From the NCBI GenBank assembly GCA_963828015.1, contig CAWHCD010000004.1, positions 1,178,001-1,242,000 of the forward strand: a stretch of DNA of 64,000 bases, given 5' to 3'. Made by a program: the position numbers and the translations under genes. The DNA comes from CAVPUA01 sp963828015 (GTDB taxonomy: Bacteria > Actinomycetota > Actinomycetes > Mycobacteriales > Jatrophihabitantaceae). Shown piece after piece: positions 43,553 through 54,493 of the stretch. Positions within the stretch are counted from its first letter, which is position 1. Each line of letters begins with the position of its first letter. The notes under the pieces were generated by a model, which was given only the letters and a program-made list of their open reading frames with translations, had not been told where the DNA came from and did no database searches.

Positions 43553-44009
43553 TTGCCACCGCGTCGCAAGGCAGAAGCAGCCCAACGCTCCCTGGAGCAG
43601 ACGCTGTGGGACGCGGCTGACGAGCTGCGCGGGAAGATGGACTCCGCCCAGTACAAGCACGTCGTGCTGGGGTTGATCTTCCTCAAGTACGTTTTCGGAC
43701 ACCTTCATGGTCCGCCACGACGAGCTGGCCCGGCTGGTCGACGATCCGGACTCCGACTACTTCATGCCGACCGAAGCCGCCAAGAGGTCGGTGCTGAACG
43801 ACCGGGACGAGTACATCGCCGAGGGCGTGTTCAGGATCCCCGAAGGCCACCGGTGGACCGACCTGCGCGCGGCTGGCCAGCTGAGCGACATCGGTAGCCG
43901 CGTCGACAAGGCGATGGAGGAGATCGAGCGGGAGAACCCGACCCTAAAGGGCGTGCTGCCCAAGAACTACACCCAGCGCGAGCTGAGTAGCGAGAACATC
44001 GGCGGGCTG
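43553..44009 (+). pseudogene. hsdM: HsdM N-terminal remnant (type I restriction methyltransferase), frameshifted and truncated
   Basis: TTG start after AAGGAGGA. MPPRRKAEAAQRSLEQTLWDAADELRGKMDSAQYKHVVLG and then FLKYV is the standard HsdM helical N-terminus. The frame breaks in a TTTT run at 43692-43695; removing one T restores SDTFMVRHDELARLV and the following HsdM sequence up to SSENIGGLI. At about 44009 the similarity ends abruptly and NB-ARC sequence begins. The methyltransferase catalytic domain, HsdS and HsdR are absent. Confidence 0.75.
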
Positions 44010-45709
44010 ATCAACAGAACTTCAAGATTTTGTTACTGCTTGACAATCTTGAAACCGTCCTCGACAACCGCCTCCGTGAGTTCTTGCTCGACTTACCAAT
44101 AGGTAGCAAAGTAATCATCACGGGTCGAATCGGGCTCGGCATAGAAAACCCGGTCACGCTTGCTCCGCTTTCGACTGAAGAGTCGGCGAGACTCCTGCGA
44201 GCTCTCTCGCGAATCCGCAACGTTCAGCAGTTGACCAAGCTCCCTCAAAGTTCGGTGGATAAGTTAGCAGCGGCCATGGCCGGTCACCCGGCCTACTTGC
44301 GCTGGTTGTCGCTGGGGTCCAAGCGGGGCGACGACCCGAGGAGCTGCTAGGAAACAACGAGCTTCTTCTTGGACTTCTGCATGTCAAACGTGTACGAGTA
44401 CCTGTCGGATGACGCCCACGCCGTATTGCGTTCTATGCAGGTTGTAGCGGGACCAAAGAATCAAGCTGAGGTTGCTTTCCTAAATGATTTACGGCAACCC
44501 AGACGCAGAGCGCGCTGCTGGAGCTGTTAACAACGAACTTCGTCCAGATGACGAGCCAGGTGACGGCCAGCGCATTCGATACCGGCTACGAGACGTCGGA
44601 ATTCGCGCGCCAGTATTTGGACAAACATCACGTGGTGCCCCTGATGAGCGCGACTGGCTCCTTGCGCGCAACCAGGCGCTTCGTGATCTTGGCCTCCAGA
44701 TGGCGGCAGAGAATACGGCGACGCCGTATGCGTCGACCACGGTTCATGTTCGCGGTCCCGGCGACTATCACGCCGCGGGCTTGCTGCGAGACGCCATCTC
44801 GGTAGCAAAGGCAGATCCGAACCGCGCCCTCGAGCTCTGTAAGGAGCTCAGTTGCTAGCTCCTGGCTACTTCGAAGCCTGGCGCGTCGACGGGTACGTGC
44901 GAGCCCTCACTCTCGACTACGTGGGTGCTTCAGCAGCGTACGAACGTGGGCTCGAGTTGGCGCCAGAGATGCCGACAGCGATGTACCACCTCGGCGAGTA
45001 CTTGCTGAATTCGGAGGCTGGCGTGCAGCGCGCCCTCGAACTGCTCCAACGAGCCGCGCGCCTCGACCCTGCTGCGCCCGAGATTGCTGCGCAAATCAGC
45101 TGGGCTCACTTCTGTCTCGGCGACATGGTTACTGCGATCGAAGTAAGCGGCAGCGTTGTCGCGATGCGAGAAGCCCCGGGTGCTATGCGACGTGCGGCCG
45201 GCGTCCTTGTGATGCGCGCGAGCTACGAGGGTGTAAATCGGGCTATGGCCTCGGGCAATCTCGACGCCGCTGTCGAGTGCGTTGAACTGGCCCTCGAGCG
45301 ATTGGAGAAGACGGAGCCGATCTTGCTCGACGGGGAAGCCGCAGACACGCTGATTGCCATCGGCGCACAGGCTGAGCGCCTGGCGCAGGAATCTGTTGAC
45401 TATGTCGCCCGACGGTCTGTGGGGTTCGGTACTCGGATTCGGTCGGTGCTCGACGCAATTCCAGGGGACGCATCGAACAGATCACTCGGCCGCGTGCAGA
45501 CCCTGGTCAGGGACAAGGGCTACGGCTTCATTCGGGTCGAACGCTCTGGCTATTTCTTCCACGTCCGTGATCTTGTAGACGCGTCGGACTGGGAGTCCCT
45601 CATGGTCGGGGATGGGGATGAGTGCGTTCTCACTCCAAACCCGAACCACCCTCGCGGTCTGCGGGCCGAGCGCTTACGACGCGTGGGCACACCATCCATG
45701 TGGCGCTAG
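44010..45709 (+). pseudogene. STAND gene remnant: NB-ARC (truncated) - TPR - cold-shock-like domain
   Basis: The region begins mid-domain with KILLLLDNLETVLD, an NB-ARC Walker B, then GSKVIITGRIGLG (sensor motif); the P-loop half is missing. Several single-base frameshifts (near 44325, 44373, 44490, 44632 and 44845) separate pieces that together read as NB-ARC winged-helix segments (YEYLSDDAHAVLRSMQVV) and helical linkers. The last 285 residues (44852-45709) are an intact frame of TPR helices (ASAAYERGLELAPEMPTAMYHLGEYL) ending in a cold-shock-like domain near residue 220: GRVQTLVRDKGYGFIRVE, then YFFHVRDL. STAND proteins are threat sensors in anti-phage defence; the C-terminal domain here would be the sensor part. 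Confidence 0.65.
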
Positions 45710-45903
45710 GGGGTCAGGAAACAGAAAGCTTGATCGGCTCCTTGTGAGTTAGCGGGACCTCCGGCATCAGCCTGGGCGTGGCCGCCGAGCTCGACGGCTG
45801 GGAAGAGTTCCTTTGCCGCCTTGCCGCCTGGACGAGTCAATGCGCGTGTGAGGCTACGGCGACAGAGGAGTGGACCGGCGCTTCACTCAACCGCACTTGC
45901 TTC

Positions 45904-47751
45904 CTAGCCAGCCGTGGAAGTCTCGTCGTTGGAGTCGTCAACTTCGTCGTCGTACTCTGCGGCGATCTCCTGAACGTCGGTGGGCGCCTCTTCGCGCTGT
46001 GCCTTCTTGCCCATTGCGGCTTCGATCAGGTCGAGGAGGAAGCTCTTGCGGTGAGCGAAATGCGCCTCGAAATTGTCGGAACGCAGCGCTTCGGTGTCGA
46101 CGCCGTGAGTTTCGATGATCGCGTCGATCTCATCGTCGGAAAGCCCGGACTTGGCCTTCACGCGAGTCAGATACTTGGTCGGCGCCTCCCCACCGATGGA
46201 GCGGTTCGTCTCCGCGGCGAGTGGCGTCTTGTTGACGATGCTGTTGTAGAGCACAGCCTCGATCCCGTTCGTCTTGCTCCACTTCTCCGGAAAGATGTGA
46301 TGGATGTCGGTCTTCAGCGTCGTGTACTGAACCTTGCTGAACATGACGTCCTTGATCCAATCCTTTGCACCCTTCGCAATGAGCAACGCGTAGACGCCCT
46401 TGTAAGCGGCGGCGAGACGAGTCTTTAGTGTGTAGAGGCGCTTCTCCTGGAAGATCGCTTCGGTTACGGAGATCGGATCAGCGCCGCTGCCCTTGGCCCA
46501 CTCCGGCACCTGCTCGACGTCACGTGCGAACCGCGTTTCTGTGGTGCTGCCGTACAGTTCGCCGAGCACACCGCACCAGTACCACTGGCTGATCCTCTGC
46601 TTGACCGAGTGGTGGTCTGCCTCATCTCCGAGCACGACGCGGATCACCGCCAGCGGCACGAGCTGCGGCGGGTATGGCACGAATCTGGAGTCGAAGATGT
46701 GCTGGTCGGCAAGGAACACAGAGACCCACTCGAATGCCGCGACCAACTTGTCACGCCAGTCCAGATAGTCGTTCAGACTGATGCGCAGAATGTCCTCGCG
46801 GCGCGCAGACACCGCGGGCTTGCGCTCGGCAGTACTTTCGCGGTTGCGCTTCCGCGTGGCTAGGAGTGTCACGCCTTGCAGGAAGTCGGTGCTGCGGACC
46901 GTCCCCAGCACGGACTCCTTCTTGAACTGCTCGTAGATCGTCTGCCAGTCGTCATTGAGTCGGAAGTCCTCGCCGTGCTGGGCAAAGTACTCGGCGTCGC
47001 CGGCAAAGGTCGCAGTCAGCAGCTCGAAGACGTTGAGCGGAACGCCACCCGTGTTGACTTTCTCGAAGACCGTGGCAACGGCTGACTTGCTGGTGTCCTT
47101 CTTCAACTGGATCGCCGGGATCTGGTAGTTCGCCGAGGGTTTCAGGATGCGGTTCGTGAACTGCTCAGCGAGATCCTTGTCGGCGAGCCCGTTTACCCAC
47201 GCCGCGCCATCCCATCCCGAGTACAGAAGCCGAAGTGGAAACCACTCCTCCTTCTGCTCGAGTCCGGGCGTGCTGACGTCGAACACGACGTCGCGGTCGA
47301 AATTGGCCTTAATCTTCCCGTCATGGGGGATCGACTTCACGGCCTCGTCGATCGCGTCATCGCCCTCGATGGCGGCGCGCATGTCGACGTAATACCGGCG
47401 CTTGATCAGCTTGCCCTTTGCGTCCTTCGTCGCAACGATTCCGGTGCCGGTCAGCGCCTGGGTGAGGGAGGTGAGGCGCTGCTGGCCGTCGAGAAGCAGC
47501 AGCTGCGGCTCCTTGCCCGCCGTCACCGCCGTACCCGTGATCGCCTTCGGCTTGAAGCGCACCTGGTCGTTGCCGGTCTCCAGCAGCATAATTGCGCCCA
47601 TCGGGTGCCCGCGCAGCACGGTGACTAGCAGCGAGCGGATGCGCTCGTCCTCCCACTTGTACTCGCGTTGGAAGTCAGGGAGCTGAAGGTGGCCGGAGGT
47701 GGTCCACTCCAGGTACTCGGACAGCGGTGGCTGCGGTGTCTCGAATCCCAT
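45904..47751 (-). CDS. DUF262-HNH restriction-type nuclease (GmrSD/BrxU-like)
   Basis: The 615-residue protein is the best preserved large gene in the island. The DUF262 domain shows LPDFQREYKWED near residue 24 (Q-R motif) and LLLDGQQRLTSL near 88 (DGQQR nucleotide-handling motif). A helical middle region follows. The C-terminal HNH nuclease (DUF1524-type) has DIHHIFPEKW near 500, then LYNSIVNKTPLAAETNRSIG. GmrSD/BrxU proteins use NTP hydrolysis to cut modified phage DNA, so a type IV-like restriction role is likely. The tail is acidic. It stands alone on the minus strand. Confidence 0.85.
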   Translation of the reverse strand: MGFETPQPPLSEYLEWTTSGHLQLPDFQREYKWEDERIRSLLVTVLRGHPMGAIMLLETGNDQVRFKPKAITGTAVTAGKEPQLLLLDGQQRLTSLTQALTGTGIVATKDAKGKLIKRRYYVDMRAAIEGDDAIDEAVKSIPHDGKIKANFDRDVVFDVSTPGLEQKEEWFPLRLLYSGWDGAAWVNGLADKDLAEQFTNRILKPSANYQIPAIQLKKDTSKSAVATVFEKVNTGGVPLNVFELLTATFAGDAEYFAQHGEDFRLNDDWQTIYEQFKKESVLGTVRSTDFLQGVTLLATRKRNRESTAERKPAVSARREDILRISLNDYLDWRDKLVAAFEWVSVFLADQHIFDSRFVPYPPQLVPLAVIRVVLGDEADHHSVKQRISQWYWCGVLGELYGSTTETRFARDVEQVPEWAKGSGADPISVTEAIFQEKRLYTLKTRLAAAYKGVYALLIAKGAKDWIKDVMFSKVQYTTLKTDIHHIFPEKWSKTNGIEAVLYNSIVNKTPLAAETNRSIGGEAPTKYLTRVKAKSGLSDDEIDAIIETHGVDTEALRSDNFEAHFAHRKSFLLDLIEAAMGKKAQREEAPTDVQEIAAEYDDEVDDSNDETSTAG

Positions 47752-47862
47752 GGGCGGTCCTATCGTCGGGGTATGGGCGTGTGTGTGCGTCGAGTATCCC
47801 GCTCCCTGGCCGGCGTTCCGTCCTCCCTCGCAGACCTCGCCTGCCCAACCCTCGCCCGACCT

Positions 47863-48770
47863 TCAGGCCGGTGGGAACGCAGCCGTAAGTGTGCGGTGTA
47901 GTGCCGCCACCATGTGAGTACGAAGCGGGCCGAGCTTGAGGATGTGTTCGGTGGCGTTCTTGGCCAGAGGACCTTACGCCCTGCGTCGTGTGTCGCCACC
48001 GAACAAGGGCCAGTCGGCTTCGATGAAGACGAGCACCCCTGTGACCGGTGCGTCGTGTCTAGCGGCCGCGAGTGCGTGCGTCACAAGCCGGACTTGCTTC
48101 GTCATCCCGTCGACGAGCGGGTTGCACTTATGGTTGCCGACCATGAGCGTCTTGGTGCGCGGGCGGAGGATTGCGCCCTCGATCCGTAGGTGCGGCCGGC
48201 CCTTGTAGCGCTTGGCGTCGAGGACGATGACCCCAGCTGAGCTGATCGCGATGTGGTCGATGTTAGCGCGCGTGCCGAGTATGCGGCGGTCATGCATCAC
48301 CGACACGTCGCGGTCAGCCAGCTCGTCGAGGCGTTTGCCGAGCAGCTTCGCCCTTGGCTCCGCGCTGCCACGCCGTCGTGCTCTGCGGATCGTCCGAGAG
48401 TGCGAGGATCAGGCCGCCCAGCTTTGGGTGACGCTCACGGATGCGCTGTTCGCGTCTCGCTGACCGTCGCTCGAACTCGCGTCTTGCTGACGCGCCGGCC
48501 GTTCCAGAGTCCGCTTCGGAGTGCTCAGGCGGTGGTTCGGCCGCCGCGACCAGCGACGGTTCGTCGGTGGTCCCATCGGCGGAGGAGACTCGGGTCCAGG
48601 GATCGGCCGTGGGGACTGGCTGCCCGACCCCGTCCAAGCAGGCGAGACAGACGACTTGCGTGGCCGCGCTGAGGTAGAGCCCGGTCGTCCTCCGTCAGCT
48701 CCGTGCCGCAAGCCCGGCACTTGCCGGTGTACCGAAGACGAAGCCGCTTGAGCTCGACGCGCTCGGACAT
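47863..48770 (-). pseudogene. Zinc-ribbon plus NERD nuclease-related protein, frameshifted
   Basis: Start ATG 48770 (MSERVELKRLRLRYTGK). A zinc ribbon CRACG...CLAC is split by a shift near 48665. A linker and then a NERD domain follow: GAKGE, RLDELADRDVSVMHDRRI, ANIDHIAISSAGVIVLDAKRYKGRP, with a second shift near 48350. A third shift near 47975 precedes LHRTLTAAFPPA and the stop at 47863. NERD domains resemble restriction-type nucleases, with Asp and Glu/Lys at DAKRY. Without the three indels the gene would be about 300 residues. It faces away from the relaxase gene. Confidence 0.7.
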
Positions 48771-48920
48771 GCTCGAACCGTACCGAGCCCGCCCGACTGT
48801 TTCGGCTACCTCACGCTCTGCGGCGTCGACATCGTCGAAAGACACACCTGATGCATTTCGAGCGGTCGCAAAATCATCTTGTGGCGAGGTGGCATAGGGG
48901 CGTGTCATGGTCGGCCGGTG

Positions 48921-51900
48921 ATGAGCCTGCACAAGCTCTCGGCCGGCGACGGGTATACGTACCTGACGCGGCAGGTGGCGGCCGCTGACGACACGTATCG
49001 CGGGCGTGGGTCGCTTGGCGAGTACTACGAGCAGAAGGGGGAGTCGCCGGGCGTCTGGCTGGGCTCCGGACTCGGCTCGCTGGCCGGCGACCTGCCCGAG
49101 TCGGTGGTGGCCGGGGTGGTGACCGAGGAGCAGATGTGCGCTCTGTTCGGGCTCGGGCGGCACCCGAACGACCGGGCGATCATCCGGCAGTTGGCGCGAC
49201 GGTGCGTCGCGGCGCGTCCAGGACGCGGCGACCAAGCTCGGTCACGCGTATCACCTGTACGAGCCGAGCGAGTTCCACGCCGCGCTTGCCGTGCGGTACC
49301 GCGAGTTCAATACGGACCGCGGTGTGCGCGGCGACGCGGCGATTTCGGACTCCGTCAGGGCGCGGATCCGTAGCGAACTGGGTCGCGAGTGGTTCCGTAC
49401 GGAGCACCATCGCGACCCGCTGGACGCCCGCGAGTTCAGCGGCTCCCTGGCCCGGATCTCGCGGCCGGCGCCGATGCCGGTGGCGGGCTATGACCTGACG
49501 TTCTCACCGGTGAAGAGCGTGTCGGCGCTGTGGGCGATCGCGCCGCGCGAGCTGGCCGCGACCATCACCGCGTGCCACGACGAGGCGGTGCGGGACACGA
49601 TCGCGTGGCTGGAGAAGCACGCCGCCTACACCCGGCGCGGAACCGACGGCGTCGCCCAGGTCGACACCACCGGCCTCATCGCAGCGGCGTTCACCCACCG
49701 CGATTCGCGCGCCGGCGACCCCGACCTGCACACGCACGTCGCGGTCAGCAACAAGGTCTGCACCCCGGAGGGGCGGTGGCTGTCGCTGGACGGACGGGCG
49801 CTGTACCGGAACAAGGTCGCCGCGTCCGAGCACTACAACACCCGGTTGGAAGCCCTGCTGATCGAGCGGATCGGCGTGCGGTTCGCCGAGCGCGGTGATG
49901 CCGGTGAGGGCAGGCGCGAGATCCGTAAGATCGCCGGAGTCCCACCCGAGTTGCTGCGCGCCTGGTCCTCGCGCCGGGCCGGCATCGAGACGGAGCTTTC
50001 GGCACTGGCGCGGCGCTTCCAGGACGAGCACGGACGCCCACCGACGACGATCGAGCGGACGGCGCTGGCACAACAGGCGACGCTCTCGACGCGAGACCCG
50101 AAGCACGAACCGGCGCTCGGAGGCCGAGCAGAGGCGCAGCTGGCAAGCGGAAGCCGCCGAGGTCCTCCGCGGCGCGGACCAGGTCGAAGCCGCGGTGCGG
50201 CGGGTCACCGGCCACACGACGACTCCGGCTGCCGTCGACGTGGACCAGCTCGCCGCGACGGTGATCGAGACGGTGCAGGCGTCGCGGGCGACGTCGCAGG
50301 CGCACCACGTCCGCGCCGAGGCCGAGCGTGTGTGTCGCTTCCGTGCCGCAGTGCCAGATTTTCTGATCGATCAGGTAACCGACCGGGCATTGTCAGCCGC
50401 CTGCTCAGTACTGCTCACCGTCGCGCCGAGCATCGACGAGCCGAACCAGCTCCGTCGCCGCGACGGCTCGTCGGTGTACGAGGTGGCTGGGTCGCGCCGA
50501 TATACCTCCAAAGCAGTCCTGAACGCTGAGCGCATAGTCCTAGAGGGGGCATCGTGCTGGAATTTCTCAAAGATTTCCTCTGAGGCCGTCGACCTGGCGT
50601 TGCTGGAGGCCGTCGCCAACGGCGTCCAGCTCGGCCCCGACCAGGCCGAGATGGTCCGCCGACTCGCCACGTCCGGCGGCCGGGTGCAGCTTGCCCTCGC
50701 TCCCGCGGGTAGCGGCAAGACCGTCACCCTGCGCACCCTCGCGGCCGCCTGGGCCGCAGCGGGCAACATCGTCATCGGCCTAGCCCCGACCGCCGCCGCG
50801 GCCCGCGTCCTGCGTGACGAACTGGGTGACAGCGTCGCCGCGACCGACACCGTTGCCAAGCTCGTCCACGCGCTCCGGACAGGGACAGCCGTCCCCGACT
50901 GGGTCGACGCGATCAGGCCCGGCAGCCTGCTTCTCGTGGACGAGGCGGGCATGGCAGGCACGCTCGACCTCGCCGCCGTGGTCGACTACGCGGTCAGCGC
51001 GGCGCGTCGGTGCGGCTCGTCGGCGACGACCGGCAGCTCGCCGCCGTGGGAGCCGGCGGGGTGCTCCGTGACATCGAGCGCGCCCACGGTGCCGTCACCC
51101 TCACCGAGGTGCGTCGATTCAGCCACCCGGATGGCAACCCGAACCACGCAGAAGCCGCCGCCTCGCTTGCGCTGCGCCGTGGCGAGGCGACCGGACTCGG
51201 CTACTACCTCGACCACGGGCTGATCCATGTCGGAGACGACACCACGACCGTCGGCCAGGCGTTCGCCGCCTGGTCGGCCGACCGCGCCACCGGCCTCGAC
51301 TCGCTGCTGATCGCATCCACCAATGCCCAGGTGCGAGAACTGAATCTTCGCGCCCAGGCAGCGCGCCTTGCCGCTGCCGCAGTCCCGCTCGAGCGGCGGG
51401 TCACGCTCGCCGACGGCACGACAGCCAGCGAGGGTGACGTGATCATCACCCGCCGCAACGAGCGGCGCCTTGCGCTGTCAGCCACCGGTTTCGTCGCAAA
51501 CGGCGACCGATGGACCATCGCCTCGGTCCGCCCCGACGGCGGCCTCGAGGTGCGGCACTCCCGCTCGCAACGGTGGGTCACGCTGCCAACCGGCTACGTC
51601 GCCGAACACGTCCAGCTCGGCTACGCGGCCACCGTGCACGGCGTGCAGGGGCAGACTGCCGACACCAGCCACGCCGTCCTGACCGGAACCGAATCCCGGC
51701 AACTCCTCTACGTTGCAGTCACCCGCGGCCGACGCGAGAACCACCTCTACCTCGACAGCACAGTCGCGGGTGAAGAGGCCGTCATGAGCATCGAGGCACA
51801 ACGGCCGTCCACGGCGGTCGAGGTGCTCACGAGGGTGACCGAGCGAGACGACTCGGCTGTCTCGGCCAGCACGGCCCGCCGCCAGGAGCGCGACCCCGTC

Positions 51901-52919
51901 TCGCTGCTGCGCAAGGCGTGCGCCGAGTACCTTGACGCGCTCACCGTTGCCGGCGAATCCATCCTCGGCACATCGGGCATCGCCGCTATCGCCGCGCAGG
52001 CGGAGGCGGCCGTCCCGGGCATCAGCGAGTGGACGGCCTGGCCCACCCTTCACGCCCAGCTGCAGCGAGTCGCGCTCAACGGTGACGCGCCGGGCCAGGT
52101 GCTGTGAGACGAGGCGATGCTCGTCCGCCGCGACCACTGGCGCGACCTCGCGGCGATCTTGGCCGCCCGGATCGAGGCTCGCGACCGCGGCAGCGGGCCG
52201 CTGGCCTGGTTGCCTCCGGTGCCGCGCCAAGTCGACGAGGGCGAGTTCTGGCACCGCTACTTCGACCGGCGCGCCGAACTCATCTATCGCCACGGAGCAG
52301 CGATCCGCTTCGAACGCCAGCACCTGGAGCGAACAGAACGCCCCCGCCTGGGCCGTCCCGACACTCCACAAACCGGAACTCACCCGCGACCTGGCGATCT
52401 GGCGCGCCGCCCACGAGGTCGCCGACACCGACCTGCGACCGACCGGCCCGCACACGTCGGACGTTCAGGGATGGCTACCAGCAACACCGGCTGGACCGCC
52501 GCGTCAGCGACGCCGGGGCGATGCCCGCGAAGGCCAACGCCCGGATCGCCCAACTCGGCGAGGCCCTCCATCCCGGCATCACCGCTGACCCGCACTGGCC
52601 GGCCTGGCCCAGCAGCTCTACGTCGCCGACCGGGAGGGCTTGCGCGCCGGCGACCTGCACCGCATCGCCACCGCGCGGCCGCTGCCGATCGATCAACCCG
52701 CGGCCGCGTTGGCGTACCGGCTCGTCGACGCCATCGGTGATCGGCACGCCCGCGACAAGCACCACGCCGGCGTCAGCGAGATCGACCGCCGGGAAGGATG
52801 CGCCGCTCGCGCCTACCATCCGGCGTCCGTACGAGCCGCCGCCTCTGCCCTCGCCGGCGCCGCAGCCCGACTACTCGCGCAGCTTCGGATCACAGCCGCG
52901 ACCCGGCCCCCGCCGATGA
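48921..52919 (+). pseudogene. MobF (TraA/TrwC-type) relaxase-helicase, several frameshifts and one nonsense codon
   Basis: The N-terminal relaxase starts MSLHKLSAGDGYTYLTRQVA (catalytic Tyr region); its metal His triad is in DPDLHTHVAVSNK near 49730. The helicase half has APAGSGKTVTLR (Walker A, about 50700), LLLVDEAGMAG and LVGDDRQLAAVGAGG. Frame changes occur near 49205, 50117, 51005, 52330, 52480, 52600 and 52790; TGA at 52105-52107 is an in-frame stop, with matching sequence continuing after it. MobF relaxases nick oriT and lead the strand into a recipient. As read, no functional protein can be made. The end at 52919 follows the frame with a Pro-rich tail. Confidence 0.85.
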
Positions 52920-53192
52920 CATGCTGACGGTGGTCCCTGACTTTGCCCGGAGACGTCTTCGGGGTTCCACCGTGCCAGAATTTCGTCAATCGCGGTTTGC
53001 GCCGGCACTGCGTTCCCCCTTTCCGCCGGCATCGACCGTCATTCGCCAGCGGGCACCGAGCGCGGACGAAATCCAGACGTCGAATTGTCTCTGATCTTTC
53101 GCTGGCGCAGGACCGTGGCATAGGTGCTTGATCTACTCCGGTACGGGCGCAGGGTCGCGTCCGCAGTCGAGGAGGCCCGGAGGAGATTCACG

Positions 53193-53246
53193 ATGACGAC
53201 CACCGAGAACCACCCGTTTACCGCCCAGACCGCCGACCGGCTATGA
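53193..53246 (+). other. Possible leader fragment of the excisionase gene
   Basis: Seventeen codons from ATG 53193, with AGGAGA upstream: MTTTENHPFTAQTADRL and TGA. The stop overlaps ATG 53243 of the excisionase. Because such proteins often start MTTT, this is probably the real N-terminus in another frame, or a short coupling peptide. Confidence 0.4.
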
Positions 53247-53413
53247 CGGTCGAGGACCTGTGCGCCTACCTCGGCGTATCGAAGGACTTCATCTACGACC
53301 AGGTACGGGACGGTCGGCTGCTGGCGATCCGCATCGCTCGCCAGTTGCGCTTCCGTCCGCCCGACGTCGACGCATTCATCGATGCCAACACCGTTACCGA
53401 CCCCGGCCTGTGA
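53243..53413 (+). CDS. Excisionase (Xis/AlpA-like, MerR-type helix-turn-helix)
   Basis: A 56-residue protein: MTVEDLCAYLGVSKDFIYDQVRDGRLLAIRI, then RFRPPDVDAFIDA, the standard excisionase winged helix-turn-helix with the DGR(L) wing. It would bend att DNA and turn the integrase toward excision. The ribosome site is in front of the 17-codon leader at 53193, with stop and start overlapping (ATGA), so it may depend on coupling or a repaired frame. It lies between the relaxase and phosphoesterase genes. Confidence 0.75.
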   Translation: MTVEDLCAYLGVSKDFIYDQVRDGRLLAIRIARQLRFRPPDVDAFIDANTVTDPGL

Positions 53414-53425
53414 GAGCCGTGTCGA

Positions 53426-54040
53426 CTACTGCCACGGCAGCGGGGCGAGGTTCCGCGGGCCAGCGTCGATCAGGTCGATGATCGTTTCCTCACTCACCGG
53501 GGAGCCGCCCCAGGCGTCCACGCCGACGTTGATAGCTCGCCTGCGTTGGCGCCACTTCTCGTGGATGTGTCCGCACAGAAGCCACGCCCCGTCATCGAAC
53601 GGTCGCCACTGCGCAAACTTGTCCGGCCGCGAGATCGCCACCGCTTCGATGTCTGCGAACGGGAAGTGCGGCACCTGAACCTCGACGCCGTTCGCGAGCA
53701 TCAGCCTCGTGTTGGCCAGAACCAGGTCGCGAAGCTGACAGCGTTCGCGGTACACCTCGACGAACCGCTCGCCCCTTTTGCCGTTGTACGGGTGGCAGCG
53801 GTCGTGATTGCCGGCGACGAGCGTCACCTGGCCGGGGACTCGCGCGAGGTTGGTCAGCGAGGAGTTGAGGTAGCCGAGCGCAACGTCTCCGAGATGCCAC
53901 AGCTCGTCGTCCGGGCCGAGCATCGCAGCGGCACGGTTCACCAGATCGACGTTCATGTGGTGTACGTCGGCGTACGGGCGGTCACAGAACTTGATGATGT
54001 TCGCGTGCCCGTAATGGGTGTCCGACGTGAAGTACCGCAT
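53426..54040 (-). CDS. Calcineurin-like metallophosphoesterase
   Basis: The 204-residue protein has the two-metal motifs in order: FTSDTHYGHANI (D-x-H) near residue 4, WHLGDVA (GD) near 48, AGNHDRCH (GNHD) near 76, and CGHIHEKW (GHxH) near 157. Related small enzymes on phages and islands are phosphodiesterases of unknown substrate. ATG start at 54040. It converges on the excisionase gene and is divergent from the DUF3024 gene. Confidence 0.85.
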   Translation of the reverse strand: MRYFTSDTHYGHANIIKFCDRPYADVHHMNVDLVNRAAAMLGPDDELWHLGDVALGYLNSSLTNLARVPGQVTLVAGNHDRCHPYNGKRGERFVEVYRERCQLRDLVLANTRLMLANGVEVQVPHFPFADIEAVAISRPDKFAQWRPFDDGAWLLCGHIHEKWRQRRRAINVGVDAWGGSPVSEETIIDLIDAGPRNLAPLPWQ

Positions 54041-54160
54041 CCCCCAACGATCCCTTGCGCGTCGAATCCGTTACAAGATCCCCGCAAGTCGAAACGTGAT
54101 GAGGCTGCCCGCCACGGCGACACCAACATCGTCACCGGCATCGACCTCTAGCCTGAACCG

Positions 54161-54493
54161 GTGGCGATCCCGGAGACCTACCTGATCCGTATCCGACGAT
54201 GGGCCGAGCAGCGGGTGCCGAAGGAACTATGGGCAGAGCTGAAGGTAGAGGCCGACGTCGAGCCGCGGCACGTCACGATCGTCGAGGTGCGACCGCCCTG
54301 GGACGGGCGCGGCGAGCACACCCGCTTCCCGATCGCGCGCCTGCGCTACACAGCAGCGACCGGACTGTGGTCGCTCTACTGGCGAGATCGGAACCTCAAG
54401 TTTCACGAGTACGACCGCAAGCGACCGACGAAGAACGTCCAGGTCCTCCTCGACTACCTCGACAGCCACGCCGACCCAATCTTCTGGGGCTAG
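54161..54493 (+). CDS. DUF3024 family protein
   Basis: A 110-residue protein: MAIPETYLIRIRRWAEQRVP, then EVRPPWDG and GLWSLYWRDRNLKFHEYD, the conserved DUF3024 pattern. The function is unknown; the family is common on actinobacterial mobile elements. GTG start at 54161. Its last bases overlap the end of the AbiEii toxin gene on the other strand, so the two converge tightly. Confidence 0.75.
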   Translation: MAIPETYLIRIRRWAEQRVPKELWAELKVEADVEPRHVTIVEVRPPWDGRGEHTRFPIARLRYTAATGLWSLYWRDRNLKFHEYDRKRPTKNVQVLLDYLDSHADPIFWG

